Under the pieces are notes generated by a model. It was not told the DNA's origin. It did not search any database and worked only from the letters and a program-made list of their open reading frames with translations. Positions 6,049-6,298 of a stretch of DNA of 6,298 bases are shown in pieces. The translations under genes were made by a program, and so were the position numbers. Origin of the DNA: Caulobacteraceae bacterium (GTDB lineage Bacteria; Pseudomonadota; Alphaproteobacteria; Caulobacterales; Caulobacteraceae); the NCBI GenBank assembly GCA_028291305.1, contig JAQGII010000431.1, positions 1 to 6,298 of the forward strand, in the 5' to 3' direction. Each line of letters starts with the position of its first letter. Position 1 is the stretch's first letter.

Positions 6049-6298
6049 TTGACTCAATTCACCGACCTCGGCCTGGCCCAGCCGCTTCTCAAAGCGCTGA
6101 CCGCCGAAGGCTACACCCAGCCCACGCCGATCCAGGCGCAGGCCATTCCCCACGTCATGCAAGGCAAGGACCTGCTCGGCATCGCCCAGACGGGCACCGG
6201 CAAGACCGCCGCCTTCGCCCTGCCGATCCTGCACCGCCTGGCCGCCAACCCGAAGAAGGCTCCGCGCCGCGGCGCCCGGGTGCTGGTGCTCAGCCCCA
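6049..6298 (+). CDS. rhlE: DEAD-box ATP-dependent RNA helicase, RhlE type (3' partial)
   Basis: The first 83 codons of a DEAD-box RNA helicase, a cytoplasmic enzyme that remodels RNA in ribosome assembly and mRNA decay, often important in the cold. The N-terminus [16 protein letters not shown] carries the upstream aromatic Phe. It is followed by the Q motif [14 protein letters not shown], whose Gln contacts adenine, and Walker A AQTGTGKT with Lys52 (6184-6207). The frame is cut at VLVLSP, where motif Ia (PTRELA) would begin. The spacing and the basic segment [17 protein letters not shown] are those of RhlE rather than DeaD or SrmB; this subfamily call rests on one quarter of the protein. TTG is taken as the start because the homology begins there and no in-frame ATG precedes it. 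Its TTGA also contains the stop of a six-codon upstream frame. Confidence 0.93.
   Translation, partial: MTQFTDLGLAQPLLKALTAEGYTQPTPIQAQAIPHVMQGKDLLGIAQTGTGKTAAFALPILHRLAANPKKAPRRGARVLVLSP

Noticed and set aside
5938..6234. Minus-strand frame of 98 codons opposite the helicase start
   Set aside because: Gly-rich mirror of the conserved DEAD-box N-terminus; the plus strand has the Q motif and Walker A.

Overview
The window is GC-rich (coding regions roughly 65-75% G+C by eye) and looks like ordinary chromosome of an alphaproteobacterium, most likely of the Caulobacterales (Caulobacter/Phenylobacterium type). The reasons are the alphaproteobacterial style of the SMC hinge, the RhlE start, strong third-position G/C bias, several TTG starts, and a promoter matching the published Caulobacter housekeeping consensus. 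This placement is inferred from protein style, not from a search. I see no tRNA, rRNA, insertion sequence, CRISPR array or prophage gene.

Layout. (1) 2-2074 (+): the last 690 residues of the chromosome-segregation ATPase SMC, with hinge, return coiled coil and C-terminal ATPase half; the N-terminal half lies off the left edge. (2) 2075-2166: a short gap with an AT-rich imperfect palindrome. (3) 2167-2625 (+): a stand-alone receiver-domain response regulator. (4) 2749-3660 (+): a membrane-anchored SPFH-domain protein that closely resembles plant hypersensitive-induced-reaction (HIR) proteins, starting at a TTG with a good ribosome binding site. (5) 3657-3827 (-): a 56-residue basic protein whose stop shares a CTAG with the SPFH stop. 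(6) 3912-5066 (-): an integral-membrane acyltransferase 3 family protein. (7) 5067-5170: a divergent intergenic region, with signs that the acyltransferase mRNA may be leaderless. (8) 5171-5758 (+): an unrecognised six-cysteine, probably exported protein. (9) 5759-6048: a 290-base non-coding region with a strong candidate sigma-73 promoter, an overlapping near-match to a CtrA box, and a leader of about 190 bases that could fold. (10) 6049-6298 (+): the first 83 codons of a DEAD-box RNA helicase of RhlE type, cut by the right edge.

The genes do not form an obvious pathway. They are mostly single units of housekeeping, envelope and signalling function, with two convergent or divergent junctions (3657-3660 and 5067-5170). 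I did not find a clear undescribed multi-gene system. The points most worth a second look are the HIR-like SPFH protein without an NfeD partner, the small convergent gene, the six-cysteine orphan, and the regulatory region before the helicase.
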